Source: Gorsachius magnificus
Lineage: Eukaryota; Chordata; Aves; Pelecaniformes; Ardeidae
Assembly: GCA_034008185.1 (NCBI GenBank)
Contig: CM067082.1
Coordinates: forward strand, 87,915,684-87,979,683
Direction of reading: 5' to 3'
Length of the DNA stretch: 64,000 nt
The notes under the pieces are model-generated. The model worked only from the letters and a program-made list of their open reading frames with translations, was not told the origin of the DNA and did not search any database. The translations under genes and the position numbers were made by a program. Of this stretch, positions 26,241-40,900 are shown one piece after another (the stretch's first letter is position 1; every line of letters starts with the position of its first letter).

Positions 26241-29200
26241 AGAAATCTTGACTTTGACATGCTGTGGACATGGACTGATGACAACAAGGTTTGTTATTCT
26301 GGGTGTAGTTTCAAGCAGCCTGGTGCTATAGTGTCCTGCCTGGCAGAAGCCATTTCAACAGAACGCTAATTTGCCTCCCAAGGTTAGATCGTGTTTGGTC
26401 CCTTGGAACTGGAGCTATCTTAAAACCTAAAGTGTGATGTTTAATAATCATTTTCACAATCCCGTTTCCATTTCCTAGGATAACACTAGTATTTGTGAAA
26501 TAAATGGCCTCTCCAACTTCCAGCACAAATGGATTTATATATTCAATAATTCATTGAAACAGAATGGCTGGGAGTACTACTTTAATCTTCTGTGCTTTGA
26601 GATGTTGCAGTTCTTTTTTCTGAAAAAATCAACTTTTCTATACTTCTGTTTTCCTCACAGCTTGTTCGTACCTTACAAATATATTCTGCATGTAATACAT
26701 GACTCTTTCCTGATCCATATATCTACCCATAAGTTTCAGAGATAATTCTATCTATTTACATTCAGAGCTTTCATCTGCACATCAAGAGCTTCTGCTTCTA
26801 GTACTCAGACAGGTGACATAAGAAAAATGTTCTCAAAAGTCCTCAAACAGATAGCATCCAAAGGAGAAGCCACTCCATTAGGTTCTGGTGCACCACACTG
26901 CCTCACATCCTCACATTCCTGTTAGTGATTTGGAAATTTAGAGAGAGGCTGCTTATAGAGTCAGTCACTATGTGGGAAGGAAAAAGAAACCAAAATAGGC
27001 ACTGAGCATTGTTACAGTGCAGCTCAGGCAGCCGGGAAAACTTGCAATGGGCTGAAACCTCAAAGATGTCATGCAAGGGACTACATCCAAACTCAGAGCT
27101 ATGAGGGTATCAGCTGAACTACAAAACTACAACTGTACAGCAGAAGAAAGGTGCATAAACTTGAATGTTTTGAGATTATTATTATTATCTTAAATATTTT
27201 GAGTTTATTATTGCCAATACCTGATGGAAAAAAAAGATCATGTTTCTTTCATGGCTAACTTGCAAGCTGTATTAAGTTCCACTTCTATACTGGTTACATA
27301 TGAAAAAAGAGAAAGGGCATACCATAAATCTACTGCAGATTTTATAGAGGGTTTAGACAGCATTAGATGCTCAGCTACCTAACAAATCATTTGATCTTTA
27401 TTTCTTGTTCAGATAAAGGATTTAAGAGTGGCAAGGAATAAGGAAAAAGCAATTGAACTGGTTTGAACAAACCATGTTGATTTAGAAACCAAGCCAAATA
27501 AAAACCATTACAATAGAGTTTCCAAAAAGTTATGTTTGCAATTTAAAATACCCATAGGGCAGATCTGACTTACATGACCAACACTTAATGTATAGTACGT
27601 GATAAGATGACACATGCAGTTTTGAAACTTGGCAGTAATTCAGAAAAAGAATACTTTGCTGGCCATTAACAATTTCTGAGCAATGTATTTGTATTTATTA
27701 TGTCCGTCTGTAGTTGAGTTCCTGAGCGATTATAGTTATAACAGTGTCTTCTCACGTAATCTTAGGACACCAAAAGCCACACTGCAAAATGAAACTAAGG
27801 ACTAACAAATGAGCTATCTTTTTGCTTGTGCTAACAGTACACCACATTCACATCCTGAGCTTGCTTTCTGTTAGCAAATGCAGATGAAGAGAAACTGCCA
27901 CAGATCTATAAGGTTGCAAATGCTACAAGAATTGAGCTTGCACTTTTGTAAAGGCCTTCGAGTGGTCAGGGGCAGGGGGCTAGAGCGGGAGTGGGGAGGA
28001 GAAGCAACATGACCATTATACTGAAATATCTTAGCATGGTTTAATGCACCTAAATAATCTCATACAGGGAACTCAAACTAAAAGAGCAGGCAACAATGAA
28101 CAATTATACTTTCAGTTTTATGCTGGCGAGGTTTAAATAATATATTAAGATTTGGGGTTGTTGGGTTTTATGGTTTTGTTTGGGGAGGGTTTTTTTAGAA
28201 AGGCGTGCGTATTTTCCAATGGAGCTGGTACTGTCTTGCAGCTGTTTGATATTAGACACAAGACCTACCAGCCCTCAAACCTCACATTAGAAACAGACCT
28301 TTGGCCAAGTTGTGTCTTCATTTAGACCTTGGCAACCCTGCTTACATCAGTGGGGGTAATTTGACCTCTCATTTGAATAACGCAGTGCAGTGATATGGTT
28401 CTGGTTTGTATTTTCTGTGATTGTTTCAGTCAAAATGCAACAACTCCCTGGATTGTGTGCGAGATGAAAATGCCTTCCAGAGGTAACAGCACAGATATGG
28501 GAATCACGTGTGATCTGACAAACCGGGCGGCAGGGACAGGTTACAGCACTGTGCCAGTCCCACCACAAAAATATCTGCCTCTCCTGATAACCTTGCGCTG
28601 AAAGGATCAGAAAAGGTACTGTGGGTGATGGCAAGGCAGCAGGAACTCTTGGAGCAGCAAATTACGTGTGTGTACTTGTTCTTTAGAAACAAGAGTTGTC
28701 CCTTCTCTCTCTCCCCCAGCCATGGTGAAGTTTTCAAGTGAGCAAAATTCAGCCAAGACTAGAGAAGAAAACTGCCAGTTGAAAGAACTGCATTAGAACA
28801 GGACTAGTGCAATGGTAAACATGTTTTAGTAATCCATTTAAGACACATCCTAGTTGGCTGAATCGTTATTACTCTGAATTTAGGGGCTTTATGAAAATGG
28901 TTGATTGTGCTCTGAAACAACTTTTACTCTCTTATGAAAAAAAGGAAATACAGTATGAGAGTCCTTCAGGAAATAAGCAAAAGCCTATGACTTATGGTAA
29001 CTTTCAATCCCACATGCTTAATATAGATATTAAAAACAAAATGTCATGGGGTTCAAAACATGAAAAAATACTGTGAGCTCTCTGTTTATTTTTGTTGGTT
29101 TGTTTGTTCCATAAAACGTCTCCTTGCCCAATTGTAGTGATAATGATTCTCAAAAAATCCTGGGCTGGGAGTCTGAATCCCAAGCTTTTAAGTCAGAATC

Positions 29201-32200
29201 TTTGCCTGGCTACACATCAACCAGAAACAGAAACAACAAACTCTAGTCATGATGATGCCACATCACCATGAAAACAGAATGAATGTATTTGAACTGCAGC
29301 ATCTTTGCTTCATTCAAGAATTTCCATTAGGTTTTGTTTAAACTGTACAACCTTCTTTGTGCAGGCAGAAAAGAGGCTTGTTCCATGAAAATAAAGAAAA
29401 ACAAAGCAAAAAAAAAACTTTTAAAGCCAAAACATTTAGCTTAATCCATCTCTAAATCCCATTGCACATTCAACAAATGACAATAGTAACCCTTAGTGGC
29501 CAGAGATGAAGCAATATATGGCAGAACAAGCAGAGTTCCTCCATGGTTAGCTTAAAGGGCACTGTCAGGTTTGAAAATCATAAATTCCTTTCTCTTTGTA
29601 CACTCAGGCTTTTTCGTACAGCTTTGGCACATCATTATACCCATGCTACAGCTTTGTCAAGATGCCAGAACAGAATAAATGAGAGTCAGATCCCAGACAT
29701 TTAAAACAGACACCATTACTTGCACCATCACCAGTGCAAAAGCAAAGGGATTTTTTTTTCTGGTAAATTTGACTTACTTATTTTCATCGTGTTTTGCATT
29801 CAGCTTGGACAATGAAGGAAAAACTAACAGACATTTATAGTAAATAATAATGAAGGAAATTTTGCCTCACTCCTGATCGCTTCACCCTCTCCAGTGCCCC
29901 AGCACTTGGACTATAAACACTGCAGAAGAATGTTATATTTTCACAAAGATGCCGTTATTGTCATTTGGTTTTGAGGCTTTTTGGGGTTTTTTGCCATTGT
30001 TTTTGGTTTTTCCCCTCCCTCTCTGTGCCCCCAAAAGCCCATTCCATTTGCCTTTAGTTTTCATCACAAAATACACATTTGGAAGCTACCCAAAGGGTTG
30101 ATTTCAAGTCTTTAACATCACATACAAATAAATTAGCACCGATGAGACATTGCAATCAATGTGAAAACTGCTCCTGTAAGATTTAAACGCTGATAATAGC
30201 TCCTCAGGCTGGATGTATACATGAGTGACAAGAATCCTGGTCCACATGCATGCATTTCAGAGTGTAAATGTGGCAAGAGGAAATTGAGGGTAAAGACTCC
30301 AAAACAGTCATAATCCGCTGTCATATCGTTCTCGCTCATGCACATGTGTTTATACTTTTACTTGTAAAAACTGAACAAGAAAATATTTTGAATACTTTGC
30401 TATTGCTGGGCCTCCTTTTCTTTTGGCCACTCTGTGCAACATCCAACTGTGTGCCTCGAGCGGCTTTGCAAGAGCCTCCATGGCTTGGGACTCCCCAGCC
30501 ATGAAGCATGCCGCACGGGGAGCCGCGGCACCTTGGCCTCTGACCCAGCACAGCTAAGGACCTCCTTGATAAGAAGTGGCCATTTCAGCCTGCTAGGAGG
30601 CTTTGCAATAGAGTTCTGCTCTTCCTATGCAGGCTAATCCACCCTCTCGGCTACCCAGCAGGATGTCAGGTCAGTTTAAAGCCATCAGAATACTCGCAGT
30701 GCTTTTCTGATGAGCACTACCATACACCTGTGCCACAGAGGGTGCTCATCCTCCTTCAGCTATTTGATTGTACATCTATTTTCTCTGAAGAATGCTTCTC
30801 AAATCCTAAAATCACCCTCCTCAACACACCCGTGCTGAGCTGGCAGCACCACAGAGATCAGGACATGCTTGTTCAGGTACAGAACAAAAAGGCTACCCTG
30901 GTCCCTAGCTACTTGTCACATAGCTGGGAGACCAGAGGCAGAAGAAACAGACAAGCAAGCACAAGGAAGCCATGGTACCAAGAAAGGAGATCCAAACCCA
31001 GAGAACACAGAGATTCTGCAGGAACCTGCATCAAATTTGGTTTGGAAGAAAACAAGAATGGAAGGGGCAATGGCGGAAAGAGCAGCGCTTTTAAGACAAG
31101 ACTTTTAAAGTCAGGCTCCCTGGACTTTTTCCCATTTCAAAAGATCTTTTTCTCTGTCACTGGAACAAGCAATTGGGTGTTGGGGACACCACAGACTCAG
31201 GTATTCTGAGACAGGGGACACTGCCGATACCAAGCAGCATAAGATCATCCCATAGAGGAAGGCGTTGAGGCTGTACCAGGCTGTATGTGAATATGCTGCT
31301 CCAATCCTGGCACTGCTGTTTGAAGGGAAGAGCAATCCATAAAGGTCTGCTGCACACTCTGGGGTGCAGCTAGGGGAGGTTCTGGCTCTGTCATCCTGTG
31401 GGAGGACCTGACGAATTGTGTAGGGCTCTCCATACATTATATCAGCGTCACACCTACAGAGCCAAAGGCATTCATTGCATTATCTGTAGCCCTGAAGGTC
31501 TGCATACATGCAGTGGATGCTGCCCAGACTTGAGGGTGAGGTGGGATAACATTCATCAGCAAAAGATTTCCCATCTGTCTCAAATACTAACAATTACCTG
31601 AACCCCCCAAAAGCCACTTGAAAAGACACTAGTTCTCAAACAGCAAATTAACTAACATCCTCCAAGTTGTTACTCAAGCTGCAGTACACACTGCTTCAAA
31701 CAATGCCATTTATAAAGCGATAATGAAAGGAACTAGTCTATAAACCTTTCCTTAGCAGCAGGAGGGCTTAGGCTCCCAGGTTCACAAGCCTTCAGTTTAT
31801 TTGAAGCCCATCAGACTTCAGCAAAGAGGAACTAATCAAGGGAAAGAGTAGAGTAATCCTAAAAAGGCTTAACAAGACACTAACGAGTATGTTTTTTTCT
31901 CCACCTATATTGACTTTGAAAGAGACAGAGACCAGCTTTCTACCTTTACTACATTATTTCCCACTTGTTAAATGGAAATGCAAAGCCCAAATGTGTTCAA
32001 TAAAGCTAAAATAAGCATCCTTCTTTGTGAACCAGTGAAGTAAGGATCCAGTTGGCAGGCTTGCTCTCTCAGGCAAGACCCATTAATACAAAAGGGGGTT
32101 TATCTGAGAAAAGTCTAAACTAGAGTCCTAAATGGGTAATCTCAGCTGCAAAAGAAAACAAGGCCGGGGAGGGGTTTATGCCATGACGGAGCTTAAGCTT

Positions 32201-35200
32201 CAAGCCTGCAGGCTAGCGCTACTCAGAGTGTTTCTGATGGGATAATTTTCTATGCAAAAAGACTGATTCATCAAAGAATTACTCATGTCATGGCCAATGC
32301 GCCCATTTCAATGGCTGTTCATCTGACAGGTGCAACAAAACCTTCCGAGATGTTTTAAATGACCAGGTGCGATTTTCCTATTTTTAAATAACCCTTCATG
32401 GTTACTCTGGCCAGACAAATACCCTGCAAAACCAGACGAGCTGCTCCCACTGCTGCAGCCTGGAGAGGGCGTGAGGGGAGCCCAGCTCCCCAAGGTGCTG
32501 CCTAGCTTTTCCTTTTACCTTTTCCTCGCTCATTTTGAGGACACAGAAATTCGGTCCTAGTGCCTGATGGTAGCACTAGAAGTTTTATATCAACATGCTG
32601 ATGCTAGTGTCACTGGATAAAGCATGTGCATTTAGGGCCATAATCAGGGAGCCTGATGTGTAAGTAAGTCCCTGCACCCAGTCAGTGGAGAGAGATAAAC
32701 ACCTCAGATGATCTGTTGAGGTGATCCCAAAGCCTTAGGTTAGGCACAGCGGGAGGTGCTCAAAGCCAGCAGGAGAGAAGGCCCTAGGATTCATGCAGAA
32801 AATAGGTCGTCTGAACAGTGCCCACTATGATCAAGGTGTTGTGAAGCTCAAAGTTTGGCTCCAGCTTCATCAGAGTATGCCAAACTTAACAGCTACCCAT
32901 CTTCTCTCTTGGTCATTTCCCTACACCCTCTCCAAAATTGCAGGATCTTATTTCATAAAAGTTGGGTTTTAAAAGTCCGTTCTGTTTTGGACAAAACCAA
33001 GTAAGTTTTGAAACAATAAATCCATAAAGCCTTCTGTACTTACATGTCACCTGAACAGCACGATTATCCCTCTCCGACCACCCAAACCGTCAGATTTGCC
33101 ATTAATATTAATACACAAATCCTTGCAAAGTCGCATTTAACTGTTTAGGGTAGTATTTTGAAAGATGAAAAGAACAGCTTTCAAAATAGAGGAAAAATCC
33201 AGAGGACGCAACCACATTTCACAGGTCAGTGGCTGGGATAGCAGGAGCTGCTGAAGGAGAGCTGAAGGAACATACTCGCTCAGGGGCATTTTAGCACTCT
33301 TGTGATACGATACCCATATTCATCAGCATGCAACAATCCCGTCTCCAGATGAAAAACACTACAGATCATGTTCCTAATAAAACAGTCAATTTGCCTCCTT
33401 CTCTTTTTTGTTGTTGGCAGGAATTCCTTACAACCTCACCTCCCTGGGGCATGGCTTCCTCTCCCCCTTTGTCGATCAGGAGAAAACAAGTCTCTCTGCA
33501 ACAACAAAGTCTTGCTGGCCAGCCTCAGAGACACGCGTGCCAGGTTTCAGACAGACCCAGGAAATTACTGTTGGTTTAGATGCCCTGATTATCACTAAGA
33601 TAGAAAAAATGATGTAGATGGGATGCATGGCAAGAGAGTATTTCTGTCCTGACAAACACATCAGGGTGGGAATCGTGACCCCTTCAGAGAACTCCAGCAA
33701 CTAAGCTGTCAGGCGTCAGCAGAGGAAATCTAACTCAGCTTCCATTTCTATACAGCTTCAAAGGGTAACTCTTTCAAATCTTCTGCCAGAGCTGGGGTTT
33801 GTAGCCCACTGAGACCACAGTCTTTGACGTATCTACACCAGGAAGGACAAGCGTCCTTGCTCAGTCCTATGAACTACATGCATTCTGCCCGCACTTGGCT
33901 TTAGCTCAGCCAAAGCTCACCTTTGAGCCAAAAGCTCAAGCACAAAGTTTACTTCGCCTCCTGAGCTCAGGTTAAGACAGAAAAGAGGATTGGACCTGTT
34001 TGGGCTTGAGAGTAAGAGTGCATCTTTGCTAAACTCACCATGTAGACAGACACAGAGTGGCAAGACCTCAGCCTTCCCATTGAGTCTCCCTCATCGAGCT
34101 GTTCCTAGACACAGCCAGACCTTGTTCAGTGCTTGCTATATCCCTCCAGCCCCATTCAGTGGGCAAGGAGATTTTGCTTTACTATGTGCAGGTGTCTACT
34201 GTCAGCATAGGGAGTTTTACGTTTAAAGAAGAAAATATAATTTGATCCCAGAATATTTAAAGGTCATTACTAGAAAGCAAACTACTTGAGGCTTCAGTTT
34301 TGTAACAATGCTCAGGTATTCTCTAATGCACTTGCATCTAAAGTAATTCACTCTTTGTTAGCAGCCTTTTGTGTGACAATCACACGATGGTACTAAAGCC
34401 ATTTTCTCTAAAGGAAGAAGAGCCTGATCTGCAAAAACATGCTTGCAATTACATACATAATTGGCACGTGAACTTCACACAATTGCATATGCAAGCTCAC
34501 AACCACATGGTGATTTAGATGTGACACTGGAAGAAGCATTTCAGTTACCTCTTACCTGACTAGGTCAGTAGGCATGGACGGTACTCTGCCCAAGCTAAGA
34601 GGACGACTGATGCCAAAGATGTAGGAAGAAGATGAGATCATCCTAGTGATTAGAGAAGGCTGAGATTTTTTTAAATCATATCATTGGAAAAAAGAAATCT
34701 GTACAACACCAAGGAGGATAAATCACAAATACTTAAGCAAATACTAGCTTTTAAACAGCTACACCCACCCATAATGTGAGTTTCTTCTCAAGCCCCATCT
34801 GTTAGCAATTACACTGTGTCTTTAAAACATCAGGCATGATATTGCATATAACATTTTTACTCACTATTGTAACTTTGAATATTCTCATTATTCAGATAAA
34901 TTGCTGCTCTTCAGAATCCTGCTAAGTTATTGGACTTGGAGATGTTGTATGCGCCAATGAGTTACCTGGATTATATACTCCAACACAAGAAACAAGTGCA
35001 GGGAGTCAAAGGTGTTAATGTAACCTTGTTTACCACGCTACCTGACAACCGTATGAGAGACCTATTGGCTAATTCTGTTTTGTGCAAAAATGAAGAGTCA
35101 GCTGATATTTGTTACAAAGAATGGGAATCACCGTTGCTAAATAAGTGACTGTCCTGGGGGTTTTCAGAACTGCTCGCATTATACTTCAACCTACCAAGGG

Positions 35201-38195
35201 GAGGAAGGAGTCATTGTATGAACTACTCCTGCAATATTTCATGAGCTAGTAAATTTTCTATGGAAATTATCCAGCCTGATGAAAATGTCTGTATTTCAAA
35301 CCTCACAAGAGCCTGATTTAGAAGAGAAATAGTGCTCGTTTACTGCAGCTTCATTGAAGACAAAGATGGAGAGAACCTGAAGTGTTGAAATGTTAGCATT
35401 CCAAGAAAACTAATTATCATATTTTCACTTGCAAACTTCAAACCTGCTGCTAATTAATCTCTGTGGAAAGGCTGTGTATGAATCAAATTATAATGTAAGT
35501 AGATTATATGGGACGAGATGTATAACATGCCCTGTCACTGAGGAGAAATGGAATAGATTGCTCGCACAGAAATGACAAAAAACCCAAAGACCTTGCTCTT
35601 CATTAGTGCACCAATCTGTACCAGCTGGCTGATGACAGATTCACCCCAACGGAGTGTTGCAAACCACCTTGGATTTTCAAAAGTTTGCCTGTGGTCACAA
35701 ATTATCTAGATGTAAGGAGAAAAAACTATTTGACTGAGCAAACCTTGATGTGGCACTTGCAGAGTTCTGTTGTGAAAACATCTTGAGGGCAATCAAGTGC
35801 CATTAGCACATGTCAATGAAGCTTCCCATGAATTACTACAAAAATTACAGTTAAGTGTACTCCTCTTCCATCACTGTCCAACCTCTGTGACAAAACAGTT
35901 TGAATATCTGTTGAAGTATCACAGAAATAAACACCTTTCTGCCAGTATAGTAATCAGAAGGAAGTCAGCAGACAATTAATTTGGTCCATCTGCATTAACG
36001 CTTTTATTTAATTCTTGTATTGGTTATAGGATTAAAATTATTTGTTACCATTCACTCTGAAAATACTATACTGTGCATATAATGGGGATAGCAAAGGAGA
36101 CTTGAATAAATCAGTTCTCACTGAAGAGGAAAAAAAATATATGTGTTTTCTAAAAGCAAGATCATGTTACAACCTCCCTAAGTAAATTCCATGGAGTTCA
36201 ACTAAATCATTTTGTTTTCAATTTATAGTCTTATCATATGAGATATCACACGGCAACCAAAAAAGGAATGCTGTAAATAGCTCCTAATACTTGTCTCTGC
36301 ATAATTTGCCCTTCTTTTTATCTTCTTTTATTCTATTAACTTATTGTCATGCAACTTTCAGATTCAGAGAATCTTGCATAGCTGGCCTTTTATCCATTTT
36401 TAATGTCTTTTTTTTTTCTTCTTCTTTAAGATGGGATACAACATGGAATCAAGAAGTCCTGTGCAGTGTTACTCTACTGGCTCAATTTCTAATGCTGTTT
36501 TCATTAGTTTACTTGTTGATTATATCCATTCTACCACTGTTATCATTTATTACAAGGCTTCTTTTTGCGTGCACATCTGTTAAAGCGGTTCAACTCATTA
36601 GGCTTTTCCTTTACCAAGGTGGCATTACCTTGTTTTCCACAGCTCGCACATACACACTTTGTGACAAATCACTAATCAACTGTTGTGAGGTTTAATGGCA
36701 TACCTGGGTATGGTCACCATCTTCAGCTATTCCAGATCCTTCCGAACATCAGCATTTCCCCCCTTTCTTCTTTTCACCCACCACTCCCTGTGGACTAAAT
36801 ACTCTAAAAGAACAGCAAGTGAAGTGTTTCAGGACCATCTGGCCAGTTTGATCCTACACAGTTCAAGGCCTCATCGTTTCATACAGAAATAATTTTATTT
36901 TAAATCTAAGAGGCGGCAGAATGCTACATTCTTTTCTGACCTTACATTTTGCTCTATTTTCTCTAACATCCCATTACTGGACTGAGCCTTCCTCTGCTCA
37001 TCTCATGACTTTGAATCTCTATCTAATCTTCAAAAAAGTACAGACTCTGCCTTCAATAATTTATCCCAGATGAGAATCTGACCTTATATACACAGATCAC
37101 GTAGAAGTTCAGTGAGACAGGGCCCTATTTCCTCTCTTCTACTTTGCTTACACAGACAGATGGAAATTCTGTCCCTAATGAAGTCAGTGCAAGTTTTGCT
37201 GTTGACTGCAAAGGGGTCAAGGTTTCCCTCCTACAATTTCTGTAGCAGATAGGTGATTATTTCTTTTTGCCCAGTCTTGTCATCTCAACATACTGAGCTG
37301 AAATTGTCCTGGACTAGCAGGGTGGTTTACTTGTATTGGTTAAAACAATTGTGCATTACCCCAGATCAACATAATGATTTATTCATACTGGCACTTTAAT
37401 GAGGAATTAAATTCTATATTACTGCTAGTTTTTCTGGCTATGCTCAAAGTCGGTTTTGCTACTGTTTTCTAGTCTCCTCTGCTACTCTTACAGCAAACTT
37501 CATTTTGATTCTTGGTAGAAGCTAAATTGCCAGAGACACTGTACTGACAGCTCCAGTGAGCAGTTTCAGAATTTTTTACAACATGGGTTAAGGTTAGGAA
37601 AAAGAAACCTGATAGTGAACTCACAAAATGCTAGGCTTCTAAAAGATCGCTGAAACTAGTTAAGGGAAAAGAAACCAGAAATCAAAATTATAAGACCTAT
37701 CTTCTACTGCAACTTGAGTAATCTCAGCCATTTTTTATATTTTAAAGATATAATACAGATTACATGAGGCAGAAATTTTATATGCAACGTATAACCCGTA
37801 GTCAGAAAGAGTTTGCAAACAGAAGAGTGGACAAATAAAAAGGAAATTCACACTTTCTGTTCTTTTGCTTTCCTAACATGTTTTCCATGTTTTCATTTCT
37901 CCATTTGCAGAACAGTGATATCTAAATCAGCAATTTGAGAAGAGGAGAATTCTTTTAGGGGAACCAAGAATAACATGATTGCATGGTTATTTTTTCCCAT
38001 TAGCTTCTCTTACCTAGCATTTCTTTAAATTTCTTTCCATTTTCCTTGGCATGGTTTTGTCTTCTGCACAAATTGCTGAACCACTTTCTGTTCTTTTCTC
38101 CTATGACCACCTTGTCCTTTGCTGACTTTTCCTTCAGGATTCCACAATTCTGTATCATGGTATTACCCGTTCCAGCTCATTTCCTCAATTTTGGG

Positions 38196-38227
38196 TTTTT
38201 TTTTTCTTTTTTCTTTTTTTTTTTTTT
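38196..38227. repeat. T-rich homopolymer tract
   Basis: Thirty-two bases of T interrupted by two C residues on the plus strand. Simple repeat only. Confidence 0.9.
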
Positions 38228-38559
38228 AAGCCAAAACACCCCTGCAACTTTTCACTTATCTTTTGGAAACAGAGCTTCCTGAAAGGTAACAGCAAAATTT
38301 CCATTTGTGTTCATGGGAAAAATTCACCCTACAACTTCAGAGAGATCAAATTTAAGATGATCAGATCTATTAGATTCACAGAGATAGGCTGAGCAGCTTT
38401 GCTGGAGCACAGACTACCTGGAGGCTCATGAAGCTTCCTTCCTCTAAGACAAGATGAAAAGTTAACCACCTCGTGCTAAATGGGTTAAATGACTTGCTCT
38501 CTGCCAGGTCTTGTAACGCTGACATGTCCAACACCCATTTCCTCTCTTGCCACTGCTGA

Positions 38560-40900
38560 TTCCACTAGCAAGGGCAAGATTTTGCCCTCAACTATTCACA
38601 AGTAATTAATCCATTATTGAACAGGAATAAATAGATAGCAATTAAATAACAAGTATTAATGACTTATTTATTAACATATTAATAGTTGGCCTGAGAGTAA
38701 TAAATGCAAATTAGTGTAAAGTGGTACCAAAAATTGTGTCGATAATAGGCCCTGAAGTAATCTTGTGTGTTCAAGATAATTACAAATATATTTTCCTTTC
38801 AAAAAACTACTGCCGGGTAATTTTTTATGGTTTGCTATAATATCATTTTAGAATTAGAAAATTAGCCCTAGTCTCATTAAAATAATTTTGCAGTGCATCA
38901 AGCTTTATTTCAAGTGTAAGTTTCACATTATCTTCTTGCCTATAGAGCTTGTATTTTTTTCAGTAACCCTCTCTATGTGCAAGCTTTTGGGCCTATGCTT
39001 GGTATACTCATGGTGTTGTTTCAGCTTACTGCTTGGTCCACTTTTCTCATCATTAGTATTATTAAGTAAAAAGTCCCACTGCAAGCAGTGATGGCACCTT
39101 GAGGGCTAAATCCAGTAAAAAACACTGAGGACCAGATTTTTTCCTTTTTACCCCTGCTGACAGTATTTCATCTGATAAATAGTTCAGAGGCTTTAAACAT
39201 GAGCAAAGTGATGCACTGGGCACTGCACACCTAACAACCGATCCAGCCACAACAAGACCTCATTCAGAAAACAATCCCTGATCCGAACCTGTTTTACTAG
39301 AAATACTTTCCTCTTTTTTTTTTTTTCCAAACTCTTATCTGGGCAAAAGAAAACCTCACTTGATACTTTGGCTCTGAACTGTCACTTAACTTTGTGAAAC
39401 TGATTACTTCGTGAGGACAGCAAGTCACTGTCACTTTTATCACATCTACCAAAAAAAAAAAAAAAAAAAAAATGGCTAAAATCCAGAGTCCTGACCTCAT
39501 CACTGATCTGCTGTTATCAATGGCAAGTTAACATATTCCTCTCTGCCATTGGTCCTGATATTCCTGATTCTGGAATTTGACATACATTTAACATGTGTCC
39601 ATTTCCCATGAAAGATCAGTAAGTATTCAGCTCTGCCTCCACATTTATAACAGGTTGAGGAACGAAGGTCCAGGCTTCCTCCTAGAAGAGGGTGCCCAGA
39701 ACACTGCAAATGTTTGTTTCTACAAATGTTTCTGTCTGCCTCTGTAGTTTGCATTTTTACTTCTTCGCAGCTTTCTTCATTAAAGGCATTGCAAATGACT
39801 TCTTCCAAAATAATCAAGTGCATTTCTGTATGGTAGGGGGCTTTGGTAGCCCTATCCCTACAGTGCCTTCCAAACCGCTGCGTAAATGTGATTGTGACCA
39901 TGTAATCCATGTACCTGGAAATATAATTCGTTTTGTTGCTAATGAAGGTCCTACGGCACAAATTTATTAAAGGTATACTTTTCCATGGGATAATAATTGG
40001 GTCGATAATATTAAACTCATAGGTTCATTATTTAATTGCAAGGGCAGATTATGAATACAGCTTCTAAAATATATTTTAATGAAAAACACTACATCCTGAC
40101 CTAATCATATCAACCTTATGCTATCTAATTAAGGATGCAAAAAATCATTAGAGTTGCAAAATATTAGTTCCAGCTCCATCAGGCTGCTAGCTGCCCCTTC
40201 ATGAATATATATATTTTTTTACTCTATGATAAATAGTTAATGAGGTAAAAATGACAAAATTTGCATGTAGGCAAATTAGTTTAATAGAGTGATGTCTTCC
40301 TGGTCTACAGAAAGTGACCTTTTTCCTATCAAAAGAATGCTAAAAATACTTTCAAATGATGGCATGGATGTCATTCCACAAATGACAAATCTCTTCTCTG
40401 AACAATATAAAAATTATAAAATGCAATAACCTTAAATTCTCATCATACTGTAAATGTGTCCTCTGCTGCTGCATTTATAATTTAATAAAAGGAAATTAAG
40501 CATATTATAAAATACCCATTTATGGGGCAATTTTTAATCCAGGGAATAAAAATGAGAAGCACATGGTTAATAGCAAGAAAATATTGCAAAAACGTAGACC
40601 TATTTTTTCCAGAAGGTTTGACTGCCTATTTACTTGAATGACCTCCATTTAAAATATATTTTTTATATGGAGTGATGTAAGATATGGCAGTCTCAGGCTT
40701 CCCTTTATAAAAATTGCTCACAGTTAATTTCGTATCTTATTTAAAAATTAACACATTAATAATGCACGCAATAAGGCCTAGTGATGTGTCTTCCATACTG
40801 ATTACTTGTACAATTAGACATACAAAAAAAAAAAGGGACAAGATAAATACCTTATGCAAATTCATGGCAGAAAAAAGGGTCTTTCAGTATCTGCAATGCC
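38560..40900. promoter_or_regulatory. AT-rich stretch resembling conserved non-coding sequence with octamer motifs
   Basis: This stretch of the large intron is dense in ATTA/TAAT homeodomain-type cores. It carries three perfect octamer motifs (ATGCAAAT at 38704-38711, the reverse complement ATTTGCAT at 40259-40266, and ATGCAAAT at 40854-40861), the classical site of POU-domain factors. It is single-copy in appearance apart from an A22 tract. Large introns of developmental genes often host enhancers with this composition, but AT-rich DNA makes such words by chance, and conservation cannot be judged from one sequence. Confidence 0.3.
39451..39472. repeat. A22 homopolymer tract
   Basis: Twenty-two consecutive A residues on the plus strand, following CACATCTACC. 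Simple repeat. Confidence 0.95.

Noticed and set aside
30730..31209. 159-codon plus-strand open frame
   Set aside because: Low-complexity polar composition without motifs; overlapping frames are open too; no promoter or splice evidence.
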